Positions 7,069 to 13,700 of a stretch of DNA of 14,648 nucleotides are shown piece by piece. Position 1 is the first letter of the stretch, and each line of letters begins with the position of its first letter. The stretch comes from Clostridiales bacterium. Its GTDB lineage: Bacteria > Bacillota > Clostridia > Christensenellales > Aristaeellaceae. The notes below the pieces were generated by a model. It saw only the letters and a program-made list of their open reading frames with translations, ran no database searches and was not told the origin of the DNA. The stretch lies in the NCBI GenBank assembly GCA_004554085.1, contig SFNY01000065.1, positions 1 through 14,648 of the forward strand, in the 5' to 3' direction. Position numbers and translations under genes: made by a program.

Positions 7069-7320
7069 ATGCTGACGAACGAAACCGTATTTGGGGCCTG
7101 CCCGACGATCACGCCGGACTTTGCGGCGCGGCTAGCCCAGTGCGCCTCCCAGTTTGAGGCGGAGGTCTATCTGGAGCGCGGCAGCGTGCGGCTGTGCGTG
7201 GACTCCCTCATTGGAATTCTGGCGCTGAACCTGCGCCAGGGCACGAAGGTGCGCGTGGTCACGGACGGCGCGGATGAGCGACAGGCCATGGAGGGCGTGT
7301 GCGCGTTGCTGAAGGGCTGA
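7069..7320 (+). CDS. Crh-like HPr family protein lacking His15
   Basis: This 83-residue protein has the HPr fold pattern: strand 1, a helix (FAARLAQCASQF), strands (EAEVYLERGSVRL), then the regulatory segment VDSLIGILALNL, RQGTKVRVVTDG and the last helix DERQAMEGVCALLKG. Ser46, the site phosphorylated by HPr kinase in HPr and Crh, is kept at position 46. His15, the site phosphorylated by enzyme I, is replaced by Thr15, and Arg17 by Asp17 (TPDFA instead of HARPA). It therefore should not carry phosphate in sugar transport and is more like Crh, the regulatory HPr paralogue next to whiA in B. subtilis. A role in carbon catabolite control is inferred from this. An RBS, AAGGA at 7056-7060, is eight bases before the ATG. 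It is the last gene of the plus-strand operon. Confidence 0.8.
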   Translation: MLTNETVFGACPTITPDFAARLAQCASQFEAEVYLERGSVRLCVDSLIGILALNLRQGTKVRVVTDGADERQAMEGVCALLKG

Positions 7321-7346
7321 CGCAACGGATGACTGCCACAACAGAA

Positions 7347-7380
7347 GAAAAACCCGATGCATTCGATGCACCGGGTTTTC
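7347..7380. terminator. Bidirectional terminator between convergent operons
   Basis: GAAAAACCCGATGCAT, loop TCG, ATGCACCGGGTTTTC forms a stem with a single A-C mismatch. It gives a T-run on both strands, so it can end both the whiA-crh transcript and the sugar importer transcript, whose permease stop codon is only about 20 bases away. Confidence 0.85.
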
Positions 7381-7398
7381 TTATGGGTTGAAAGCGTC

Positions 7399-8355
7399 TT
7401 ACTTGGCCTTCTTGCTGCTGCGGATGAAGTCCATGTAGACCGCCAGCAGGATGACCGCGCCCTTGACGATGTACTGCCAGTCGGAGTTGACGCCCATCAG
7501 GTTCAGACCGTTGTTCAGGATGCCGATGATCAGCGCGCCGATCAGGGTGCCGCCCAGGCGACCGGAGCCGCCGGACATGGAGGTGCCGCCGATGACGACC
7601 GCCGCGATGGCGTCCATCTCAGCCGCATCGCCGGAGGTGCAGGTACCGGAGTACAGGCGGGAGGCGATGGTGATGCCGGCCAGACCGGCCATCAGGCCGC
7701 TGAAGCTGTAGACCACGAACTTGACCTTCGCGGTGTTGATACCGGAGAACTTGGCAGCGGTGTCGTTGCCGCCGACGGCGTAGATGTGGCGGCCGATCCT
7801 TGTGCGGTTCAGGAACAGCACCGAGATGATGAAGATGATGATCATCGTGACCACCGGGGTGGGGATGCCGGCGATGTAGCCTGCGCCCAGGAACTTCCAG
7901 GCGTCGGTCATGCAGCGGATCGGCTTGCCGCCGGAGAACACGTAGGCGATGCCCTTGGCGATGTTCATGGAGGCCAGGGTGACGATGAACGGCGGGATGG
8001 TGGTCTTTGCGATCATGAAGCCGTTGAACAGGCCGAACAGCAGACCGGAGGAGATACCGATCAGGATGCCGACGATCTCGGGCATGCCACCCCAGACCAC
8101 GGCGCCTGCGGCGAAGCAGCCGGACATGGCGATGATGGAGCCGACGGAAAGATCAATGCCGCCCAGGATGATGACCATCGTCATGCCGCAGGAGAGCAGC
8201 AGGTTCGGCGCATTCTGGCGCAGAACGTTGAAGATGTTCGTCTTGGTCAGAAAGGTGCTGTGCGTGGTGGGGTAGACGTAAAGGAAGATAATCATGACGG
8301 CCAGGGCGCACAGAATGCCCAGGTTGTCCTTCAAGTAACGCTTTACTGCTTTCAT
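7399..8355 (-). CDS. Sugar ABC transporter permease (RbsC family)
   Basis: This is the membrane subunit of a ribose/xylose/galactose-type importer, 318 residues long as expected. Family blocks are visible: RQNAPNLLLSCGMTMVIILG and GGIDLSVGSIIAMSG (about 47-80), GLFNGFMIAKTTIPPFIVTL (about 110-130), GRHIYAVGGNDTAAKFSGIN, then VVIGGTSMSGGSGRLGGTLIG, which contacts the ATPase, and a last segment with LNNGLNLMGVN. Several hydrophobic segments span the membrane. The start ATG overlaps the stop of the ATPase gene as ATGA and is preceded by AGGAGG (8365-8370), so the two are translationally coupled. Two copies of the permease plus the ATPase form the complex that moves the sugar given by the binding protein. 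The sugar itself cannot be deduced. Confidence 0.93.
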   Translation of the reverse strand: MKAVKRYLKDNLGILCALAVMIIFLYVYPTTHSTFLTKTNIFNVLRQNAPNLLLSCGMTMVIILGGIDLSVGSIIAMSGCFAAGAVVWGGMPEIVGILIGISSGLLFGLFNGFMIAKTTIPPFIVTLASMNIAKGIAYVFSGGKPIRCMTDAWKFLGAGYIAGIPTPVVTMIIIFIISVLFLNRTRIGRHIYAVGGNDTAAKFSGINTAKVKFVVYSFSGLMAGLAGITIASRLYSGTCTSGDAAEMDAIAAVVIGGTSMSGGSGRLGGTLIGALIIGILNNGLNLMGVNSDWQYIVKGAVILLAVYMDFIRSSKKAK

Positions 8356-9872
8356 TGGGCTTTACCTCCTACCGATTCTAGGGTTGCGAGCTTCATAATC
8401 GCTTCCTGACTCAAGCCTTCGTCGTAGCTGATGCAGCCGGTCATCTTGCCTTCATACATGACATAAACGCGGTCACTCATGTTGATGATCTCGGGCAGCT
8501 CAGAGGAAATCATAATGATGGAAACGCCCTGCTTGGTCAGTTCGTTCATGATCTCGTAGATTTCCGCCTTTGCACCGACGTCCACGCCACGGGTAGGCTC
8601 GTCCAGAATCAGTATCTTCGGGTTGGTGGCCAGCCAGCGGCCGATCATAACCTTCTGCTGGTTACCGCCCGACAGGTTGGTAACGGCCTGCTCCTGACTG
8701 GGGGTCTTGGTGTTCATCTTGTCGATGAATTCCTGCGTGATTTCCGCCTCGCGCTTGCTGTTCACGTTGAGGTGATTGATGAACTGATCCAGCACCTCGA
8801 TGGTGGAATTGAAGCGCACGCTCTGCACGTGGTACAGGCCCTCCAGCTTGCGGTTTTCGGGAACCATGGCGATGCCCTGCTTCATGGCTTCCACGGCATT
8901 GCGGATGTGCACCTGCTTGCCCTCGAGGTAGATCTCGCCGGTGGAGCCGGGGGTCAGACCGAAGATGCACTGCATGGTCTCGCTGCGGCCTGCGCCGACC
9001 AGTCCGGCGAAGCCCACGATTTCGCCCCTGTGCACCTCAAAGCTGACGTCCTTGACGCGCTGGTGGTTCTTCTTGCCGTCGTTGATGTTGACGCACTTGA
9101 GCACCACCTCGTCGGACTTGACGTGGTCGCGGGTGTAGTACTGATCCAGCTCGCGACCGACCATCATGGCGATCAGATCGTCCTTGGGCGTGATGGCAAC
9201 CTCGCGGGTGCCGACGTAGGTGCCGTCGCGCAGGACGGTCACGCGGTCGCAGACCTCGTTCAGCTCGCTCATCTTATGGGAGATGTAGATGATGCCGACG
9301 CCCTGCTTCGCCAGATTGCGCATGATCTCGAACAGATGGGCAACCTCGCGGTCGGAGATGGAGGAGGTGGGCTCGTCCATGACCAGGATGCGGCAGTTGA
9401 AGGAGATTGCTTTGACGATTTCGACCATCTGCTGCTGCGCAATGCTCAGATTGGCAATCTGCGTTTCCGCATCGATGCCCAGATCGAACTGATCCAGCAT
9501 CTTCTGCGCGTCGGCGATCATCTTTCCAAAGTTCACGCCGAATTTGCCCATGGGTTCACGGCCGAGGAAGATGTTTTCCGCAACCGTCATGTGGGGAACC
9601 AGAACAAGCTCCTGATGGATGATCGAAATGCCGTTGTCGCGGGCGGAGTTGACGCCCGTAATGGCGACTTCCTTGCCGTCAATCCAGATCTGACCCTCCT
9701 CCGGGTGGTAGATGCCACCCAGAACCTTGATCAGCGTCGATTTTCCTGCGCCGTTTTCGCCCAGCAGCGCGTGGATTTCACCGGCCTTGAGCTGGAAGTC
9801 CACCTTCTGCAGTGCCTTGACGCCCGGAAATGATTTGCAGATGTTCTTCATTTCGAGCAAGTATTCGCTCAC
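8352..9872 (-). CDS. Sugar ABC transporter ATP-binding protein (RbsA/MglA/XylG type, double ATPase)
   Basis: The 506-residue protein has two fused ATPase domains, typical for monosaccharide importers. The first has Walker A GENGAGKST at 38-46, the signature-like segment LSIAQQQMVEIVKA and Walker B ILVMDEPTSSIS. The second has the family's degenerate Walker A GLVGAGRSET, a normal signature LSGGNQQKV and Walker B ILILDEPTRGVDVGAK, so only one site is likely to hydrolyse ATP well. The start codon is GTG, preceded by GGTGGTGA, a weak RBS, whereas the binding-protein gene upstream has a strong one. A hairpin with T-run in the 129-base gap before it probably lowers its expression relative to the binding protein. 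It is translationally coupled to the permease by the ATGA overlap. Confidence 0.95.
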   Translation of the reverse strand: MSEYLLEMKNICKSFPGVKALQKVDFQLKAGEIHALLGENGAGKSTLIKVLGGIYHPEEGQIWIDGKEVAITGVNSARDNGISIIHQELVLVPHMTVAENIFLGREPMGKFGVNFGKMIADAQKMLDQFDLGIDAETQIANLSIAQQQMVEIVKAISFNCRILVMDEPTSSISDREVAHLFEIMRNLAKQGVGIIYISHKMSELNEVCDRVTVLRDGTYVGTREVAITPKDDLIAMMVGRELDQYYTRDHVKSDEVVLKCVNINDGKKNHQRVKDVSFEVHRGEIVGFAGLVGAGRSETMQCIFGLTPGSTGEIYLEGKQVHIRNAVEAMKQGIAMVPENRKLEGLYHVQSVRFNSTIEVLDQFINHLNVNSKREAEITQEFIDKMNTKTPSQEQAVTNLSGGNQQKVMIGRWLATNPKILILDEPTRGVDVGAKAEIYEIMNELTKQGVSIIMISSELPEIINMSDRVYVMYEGKMTGCISYDEGLSQEAIMKLATLESVGGKAQ

Positions 9873-9910
9873 TGAGTTTCACCACCGTTTCTACTTTGTG
9901 GGGCTGATTT

Positions 9911-9950
9911 GAAAAAGGGCTTTGCTCTGAAAGAACAAAGCCGCTTTTTC
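9911..9950 (-). terminator. Attenuating terminator between binding-protein and ATPase genes
   Basis: On the minus strand, GGCTTTG and CAAAGCC form the stem with an 11-base loop; A-rich and T-rich flanks (GAAAAAG... and ...CTTTTTC) extend it. It lies inside the importer operon, after the abundant periplasmic-type binding protein gene, where partial termination or RNA processing is well known in such operons. Confidence 0.7.
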
Positions 9951-10001
9951 GCTATTTCATTTTAGCCGCTTTCGCAGCCTCTGTGAAATCCTGCCGTCAG
10001 A

Positions 10002-10913
10002 TTACTGCCAGCCGTCGGTGCCGAACTCGGCGACGTTGTCAGCATTGATCATGAAGGTGTTGATGGGATAGCGGGCCTCAACCTCTTCGCCAGCAGCCCA
10101 CTTGTAGTACACTTCAGCAATGGTCTTGCCGATGCTCAGAGGAGACTGAGCGCCGGTGCCGGTGACCTTGCCGTCAGCGATCAGGGCCTTGATGTCGGGG
10201 GAGCCGTCAACGCCGTAGATCAGCGCGGAGGAGCCGGCTGCCTCAGCTGCAGCGTAGGCGCCCAGAGCGGTCGGGTCGTTGCCGCCGAAGATGGCCACTG
10301 CATCGGGATGCGCGGTCAGAGCGTCGGTGCCGTTCAGGTTGCCCTGCTCCTGGTTGCCCATGCAGTCGATCTGGGAGACAACCTCGAAGCCCTTGCCTTC
10401 GATGGCGGCCAGGAAGCCGTCGGTGCGGTCAACAACAGACTGCATCGTGGGAGAATCCAGAACGATGATGGGGCCGCCCTCGGGGATCTTCTCGCACAGA
10501 TCCACGCCGCAGACATAGCCCGCGTTGTAGTTATCGGAGCCAGCGTAGGAGACCAGGTAGGACATCTCGGCGACCTCGGTGTCGAAACCGAACATCGGGA
10601 TGCCAGCTTCCTGCAGCTTGTCCAGTGCGGGGATGATGCCGTCACGGTCAACGGGGTTGACGAACATGGCAACGACGCCGCGGGAGATCAGGTCCTCGAT
10701 CTGGGAGATCTGCTTCTCATTGCTGTTCTGGGGATCCAGGGAGATCAGCTCGTCGCCGTTGGCTTCGACGACCTCACGGATTGCGGCCTCGAGGGTCACA
10801 AAGAAGGGGTTGGTGCCGTCCATGCAGGTGTAACCAATCAGGTTGCCTTCCGCGATGGCGGTGCAGCCCAGCACCATAGCCAGGGCCAGCACGAGTACGA
10901 GAACTTTCTTCAT
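10002..10913 (-). CDS. Sugar ABC transporter substrate-binding protein (RbsB-like, periplasmic-binding-protein type 1)
   Basis: This 303-residue protein captures the sugar outside the membrane. It has the PBP1 pattern: GNLIGYTCMDGTNPFFVTLE near 23-42, SNEKQISQIEDLISRGVVAM with NPVDRDG (about 64-92), GIPMFGFDTEV (104-114), DRTDGF (162-167), FGGNDPTALGA (209-219), and YGVDGSPD (233-240). Residues 1-22 are a signal sequence, MKKVLVLVLALAMVLGC; Cys17 in VLGC could be lipidated, although the -2 Leu is unusual, or cleavage could occur after AIA. The start at 10913 is chosen because AAGGAGG lies eight bases upstream and the signal peptide begins there; a longer frame to 10952 adds 13 residues without an RBS. 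In the pocket, the DR pair of E. coli RbsB appears as DT (111-112), so ribose is not assured. Confidence 0.92.
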   Translation of the reverse strand: MKKVLVLVLALAMVLGCTAIAEGNLIGYTCMDGTNPFFVTLEAAIREVVEANGDELISLDPQNSNEKQISQIEDLISRGVVAMFVNPVDRDGIIPALDKLQEAGIPMFGFDTEVAEMSYLVSYAGSDNYNAGYVCGVDLCEKIPEGGPIIVLDSPTMQSVVDRTDGFLAAIEGKGFEVVSQIDCMGNQEQGNLNGTDALTAHPDAVAIFGGNDPTALGAYAAAEAAGSSALIYGVDGSPDIKALIADGKVTGTGAQSPLSIGKTIAEVYYKWAAGEEVEARYPINTFMINADNVAEFGTDGWQ

Positions 10914-11010
10914 AATAAGAACCTCCTTATTATTTATAACGGATGTCGCCACCCGCTATTGACGAAATGGATTCTGCATACTTCTTAATAAATATGTAGC
11001 TATCTATAAG

Positions 11011-11040
11011 CATGCGCAAATTTCTTTGGAAATTCGCATG
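11011..11040. promoter_or_regulatory. Palindrome in the importer leader (operator or RNA hairpin)
   Basis: CATGCG and AATTTC on the left pair with GAAATT and CGCATG on the right around TTTG, with a two-base bulge. It lies about 13 to 42 bases after the predicted transcription start of the importer operon, where a repressor operator or a leader hairpin would be expected. No sigma or regulator can be named from it. Confidence 0.45.
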
Positions 11041-11058
11041 TCTTTTTGAACCTCTTAT

Positions 11059-11087
11059 ATTATAGGTTTATTATCTCATTTTGTCAA
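11059..11087 (-). promoter_or_regulatory. Consensus sigma-A promoter of the sugar importer operon
   Basis: On the minus strand TTGACA (11087 to 11082) and TATAAT (11064 to 11059) are both perfect consensus and are separated by exactly 17 bases. The transcript should start near 11052, giving a leader of about 139 bases before the binding-protein gene. Such a strong promoter in a sugar operon suggests control by repression. Confidence 0.85.
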
Positions 11088-11142
11088 CAACAATTTTCAA
11101 TTGGATGAAAAAACGACCGGAAAAATAGGAATATCGGGCGAG

Positions 11143-11172
11143 AAAACGCCGGAAGCGCGTCGGCTTCCGGCG
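11143..11172 (-). terminator. Terminator after the EF-P fusion gene
   Basis: The minus strand has a perfect 10-bp stem, CGCCGGAAGC with GCTTCCGGCG around a 6-base loop, followed by TTTTC. It lies about 40 bases after the stop codon of the fusion gene and separates this operon from the importer promoter. Confidence 0.75.
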
Positions 11173-11213
11173 AAGGTTGTAATCGGTATTTGTGTTGCGA
11201 ACCGGGGCGGAAC

Positions 11214-12251
11214 TCAGTCCTCCACGGGGCGTGCGATGGGCGCGTTTTCGGGGGTGAGGGGCGTGGGGGTCACGCGCTTGCCGCAGTGGGGACAGTCGTA
11301 TTGTGCGTCGTCGGGATCGTCCAGAGAGATGAAGAACATTCGGCTGCACGCGGGGCAGATGCTGCCCGCCAGCGTCTCGGGATCGTCCGCGTCGCGGTCG
11401 GCCTTGCCGCCGAGCAGGTGCAGATGATCCTCGCCGCCCTCCATTTCGTCGTAGTATTCATCCTCGTATTCGTCATCGTTGATGCTGTGGAAGTCATCGC
11501 CGCCGCTGCCCTCCAGCTCAGCCAGATCGTCGTCGATGCTCTCGACATAGTCGTTGAGATCGTCCATCAGCTCCTCAACGCCCTCCACGCGGTCGCTGAG
11601 ATCGCCCAGCAGCTCCACCATGGCGGTGAGCAGCCTGCCCTTGGAGGGATCATCCGAAAAATCCAAGCCCTCCATCAGTCCTTTCAGGTAGCCGACCTTC
11701 CCGAGGTACTCGCCGCCCTCGCGGGTGTCGATCTTCAGCTTGTCGCCGACGTTGATGAACAGCGGCACTTGAAGCACGAAGCCGGTCTCCAGCGTTGCGG
11801 GCTTGTAGGTGTTGGTGGCGGTGTCGCCCTTGAAGCCGGGCTCGGTGTCCACAACCTCCAGCTCCACGAAGTTGGGCGCCTGCACGGAGAAGGCGCTGCC
11901 CTTGAAGAAGCGGACGGTCACGTTGGTGTTCTCCTTCACGAAGGGGATGGCGTCGGCCACCTGATCGTGGGTCAGCGGCAGCTGCTCAAAGGTCTCCTGA
12001 TCCATGAAGTAGTAGAAGTCGCCGTCGTTGTAGAGATATTCCATCTCCTTGGTCTCGATGTACGCGCGGGCGAACTTCTCGGTGGGGTTGAAGGTGCGCT
12101 CCAGCACGGCGCCGGTGACGACGTTCTTGATCTTGGTGCGAACGAAGGCCGCGCCCTTGCCGGGCTTCACGTGCAGGAACTCCACGATGGTCCAAACGCC
12201 GCCGTCCATCTCAAAGGTCACGCCGTTTCTGAAATCACTTGCGTTAATCAT
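11214..12251 (-). CDS. efp: Elongation factor P fused to a helical/acidic/zinc-ribbon C-terminal domain
   Basis: EF-P binds the ribosome between the P and E sites and relieves stalling at consecutive prolines. Residues 1 to about 186 are a complete EF-P: the N-terminal domain with HVKPGKGAAFVRTK, where Lys32 is the tip residue that can be modified, two OB-fold domains, and the terminal block VGDKLKIDTREGGEYLG. A normal EF-P stops here. This one continues in frame, without a linker, as GYLKGLMEGLDF, a predicted coiled-coil helix (about 205-248, with VEELMDDLNDYVESIDDDLA), a strongly acidic linker (about 249-295), and a zinc ribbon CPAC (299-302) and CPHC (320-323), total 345 residues. From memory the C-terminal part resembles small Clostridia proteins annotated as CD1247 N-terminal domain proteins. 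The RBS, GAGGAGG, is about 10 bases before the ATG. The gene lies 32 bases after the Xaa-Pro peptidase gene. Confidence 0.93.
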   Translation of the reverse strand: MINASDFRNGVTFEMDGGVWTIVEFLHVKPGKGAAFVRTKIKNVVTGAVLERTFNPTEKFARAYIETKEMEYLYNDGDFYYFMDQETFEQLPLTHDQVADAIPFVKENTNVTVRFFKGSAFSVQAPNFVELEVVDTEPGFKGDTATNTYKPATLETGFVLQVPLFINVGDKLKIDTREGGEYLGKVGYLKGLMEGLDFSDDPSKGRLLTAMVELLGDLSDRVEGVEELMDDLNDYVESIDDDLAELEGSGGDDFHSINDDEYEDEYYDEMEGGEDHLHLLGGKADRDADDPETLAGSICPACSRMFFISLDDPDDAQYDCPHCGKRVTPTPLTPENAPIARPVED

Positions 12252-12283
12252 GGGGATAGTGCCTCCTCAAATAGTGTAGATGG

Positions 12284-13351
12284 TTACAGCTCGATCAACT
12301 GCTTCGGGGAAGTAATCGGGTTTACGTAACCTTCCGAAGTCAGCATCGCCATGTCCTCAATTCGGCACCCGCCGAGACCGGGGATATATACGCCGGGTTC
12401 GATCGTGATCACGTGGCCGGGCTGAAGCACGGTCGTCGATCCGGATGCGACCCGGGGCTGTTCATGAATAAAGAGTCCAACGCCGTGGCCAAGGCTGTGG
12501 CCGAATGCGCCGGGGTAGCGCGCCTCCAGGATGTCGCGCGCAATCTTGTCGAGGTCGCCGCAGAGCGCGCCGGGCCTGACCGCATCCAGCGCTGCCAGCT
12601 GGGCCTCGAGCACCAGGTTGTACATCTCTTTCAGTTCCGGCTTTACCTTGCCGAAGCCGATGGTGCGGGTCATGTCGGCGCAGTAGCCGTTGACCGTCGC
12701 GCCGAAGTCCAGCGTCAGCAAATCGCCCGACTGAATCGCGGTGTCCGAGGGGATGGCGTGGCACAGGGAGCCGTTGACGCCGGTGGCGGCGATGGTGTCG
12801 AAGGCGTTGCCCTCGCTGCCCAGGGAGAGCATCTCGAAGTCCAGCATGATCTGAACCTGCTTCTCCGTCATGCCCGGATGAATCTTATCCAGGATGTTCC
12901 CGAAGGCACGGCAGGAGATGGCGGCGGCGGCGCGCATGCTCTCGATCTCGCCCGCGTCCTTGATCAGACGCAGCTCCTCGGGAATGCCCTTCATGCCCTC
13001 GAGCTTCACGAAGGGCAGCTGCTTCTTCATTTCCTCCACGCTGTCGTAGCTGAGGAAGTCCGTCTCCACGGCCATGGCCTTCACGCCGTGGGCGTCGGTC
13101 AGCTCCTGCACACGGCTGATTTCGCGATGCTTTGCGTCCGTGGATACCACCCGGCAGGCAGGAGCCTGGCGACCGGCCTGCTCCACATAGCGGAAGTCGG
13201 TGACGATCACGGTCTCGTCCTTGCAGACGAACACGCAGCCCTCGCCGGTGTAGCCCTCGGTGAGGTAGCGCATGTTTTCACTGCGGTGGAGCAGCGCGGC
13301 GTCCAGCCCACGCTTTTCCAGCTCGCGCATCAGTCGCTTGCAGCGTTCCAT
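12284..13351 (-). CDS. Xaa-Pro aminopeptidase / M24 family metallopeptidase
   Basis: This cytoplasmic M24B enzyme (355 residues) removes an N-terminal residue preceding proline, or cleaves X-Pro dipeptides. The N-terminal creatinase-like domain covers about 1-125. The pita-bread catalytic domain holds the five dinuclear metal ligands: D215 in TLDFGATV, D226 in CADMTRT, H289 in GHSLGHGVGL, E318 in TIEPGVY and E332 in CRIEDM. This set fits aminopeptidase P and prolidase; which activity it has cannot be decided from sequence. GGAGG at 13361-13365 is nine bases before the ATG. It is the first gene of a two-gene operon with the EF-P fusion. The same order (peptidase, then efp) occurs in B. subtilis (yqhT-efp), linking two proline-related functions. 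Confidence 0.93.
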   Translation of the reverse strand: MERCKRLMRELEKRGLDAALLHRSENMRYLTEGYTGEGCVFVCKDETVIVTDFRYVEQAGRQAPACRVVSTDAKHREISRVQELTDAHGVKAMAVETDFLSYDSVEEMKKQLPFVKLEGMKGIPEELRLIKDAGEIESMRAAAAISCRAFGNILDKIHPGMTEKQVQIMLDFEMLSLGSEGNAFDTIAATGVNGSLCHAIPSDTAIQSGDLLTLDFGATVNGYCADMTRTIGFGKVKPELKEMYNLVLEAQLAALDAVRPGALCGDLDKIARDILEARYPGAFGHSLGHGVGLFIHEQPRVASGSTTVLQPGHVITIEPGVYIPGLGGCRIEDMAMLTSEGYVNPITSPKQLIEL

Positions 13352-13388
13352 TTGAATATGCCTCCGTCAGTCTCTACTAAGACACTTT

Positions 13389-13417
13389 ATTATAGCATAG
13401 GTTTCGGGAAAATTCCA
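13389..13417 (-). promoter_or_regulatory. Extended -10 promoter of the Xaa-Pro peptidase/EF-P operon
   Basis: On the minus strand a perfect TATAAT (13394 to 13389) is preceded by TGC, making an extended -10 element. TGGAAT, a weak -35 box, lies 17 bases upstream. The predicted start is near 13382, about 30 bases before the coding start. Confidence 0.7.
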
Positions 13418-13500
13418 GCATTCCAGGCCCTTTTTTGGCGCTGCATGTGAATTTTTTGTTGAACCTGCGCCGCATTCGCCTCCTGTGGGGAGGGGAATGC

Positions 13501-13632
13501 AAAAAATCTGCGGGTTCAAACCAGGTATACCCCGCGGCGCGCGTCAACACTCTGCTTATTGCTGCTGCCTTCCGGCCCTGACAAGATTCACAGCATGACG
13601 CCGCACGGGACCCAATCATCATCACCCGCAGA
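13501..13632 (-). ncRNA. ffs: Signal recognition particle RNA (4.5S-type, compact)
   Basis: The minus strand carries the nearly invariant SRP RNA core GTCAGGGCCGGAAGGCAGCA, which contains the GGAA tetraloop and the two internal loops that bind Ffh. Flanking sequences pair over a long helix (GCGGCGTCA with TGACGC...GCCGC), and the ends close with a perfect 8-bp stem CTGCGGGT/ACCCGCAG. T6 immediately follows the 3' arm, as in an intrinsic terminator. The length, about 131 bases, indicates the short form; there is no room for the Alu domain found in Bacillus SRP RNA. The RNA works with Ffh to target nascent membrane proteins. The exact 5' and 3' ends are inferred from the closing stem and the promoter. 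Confidence 0.93.
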
Positions 13633-13639
13633 CGTAATG

Positions 13640-13668
13640 ACTATACCATAGAAACTCCTGTTTGGCAA
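13640..13668 (-). promoter_or_regulatory. Promoter of the SRP RNA gene, with an AT-rich upstream element
   Basis: On the minus strand TTGCCA (13668 to 13663) and TATAGT (13645 to 13640) each match five of six consensus bases, with a 17-base spacer. The start point would be near 13633, only one or two bases before the RNA's closing stem. An AT-rich stretch directly upstream (about 13671-13700) may serve as an UP element. Confidence 0.8.
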
Positions 13669-13700
13669 TGCTTTTTGCGTAAAATATCCTTTAATCCAAA

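Noticed and set aside
7357..8409. Plus-strand frame of 350 codons opposite the permease gene
   Set aside because: It starts within the bidirectional terminator, is extremely rich in Asp, Gly, Ala and His, and mirrors a well-supported RbsC permease.
8772..9833. Plus-strand frame of 353 codons opposite the ATPase gene
   Set aside because: Shadow of the double ATPase; no RBS and no recognisable domain.
11671..11693. Internal start that would make the zinc-ribbon part a separate protein
   Set aside because: A weak AAAGGA lies only three bases before an in-frame ATG, which would remove the conserved YLKGL start of the domain; the spacing is too short and the frame is continuous with EF-P.
11190..12329. 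Plus-strand frame of 379 codons opposite the EF-P fusion
   Set aside because: It covers the EF-P stop and start regions with no promoter or RBS; the low-complexity translation has no domain, whereas the EF-P frame is unmistakable.
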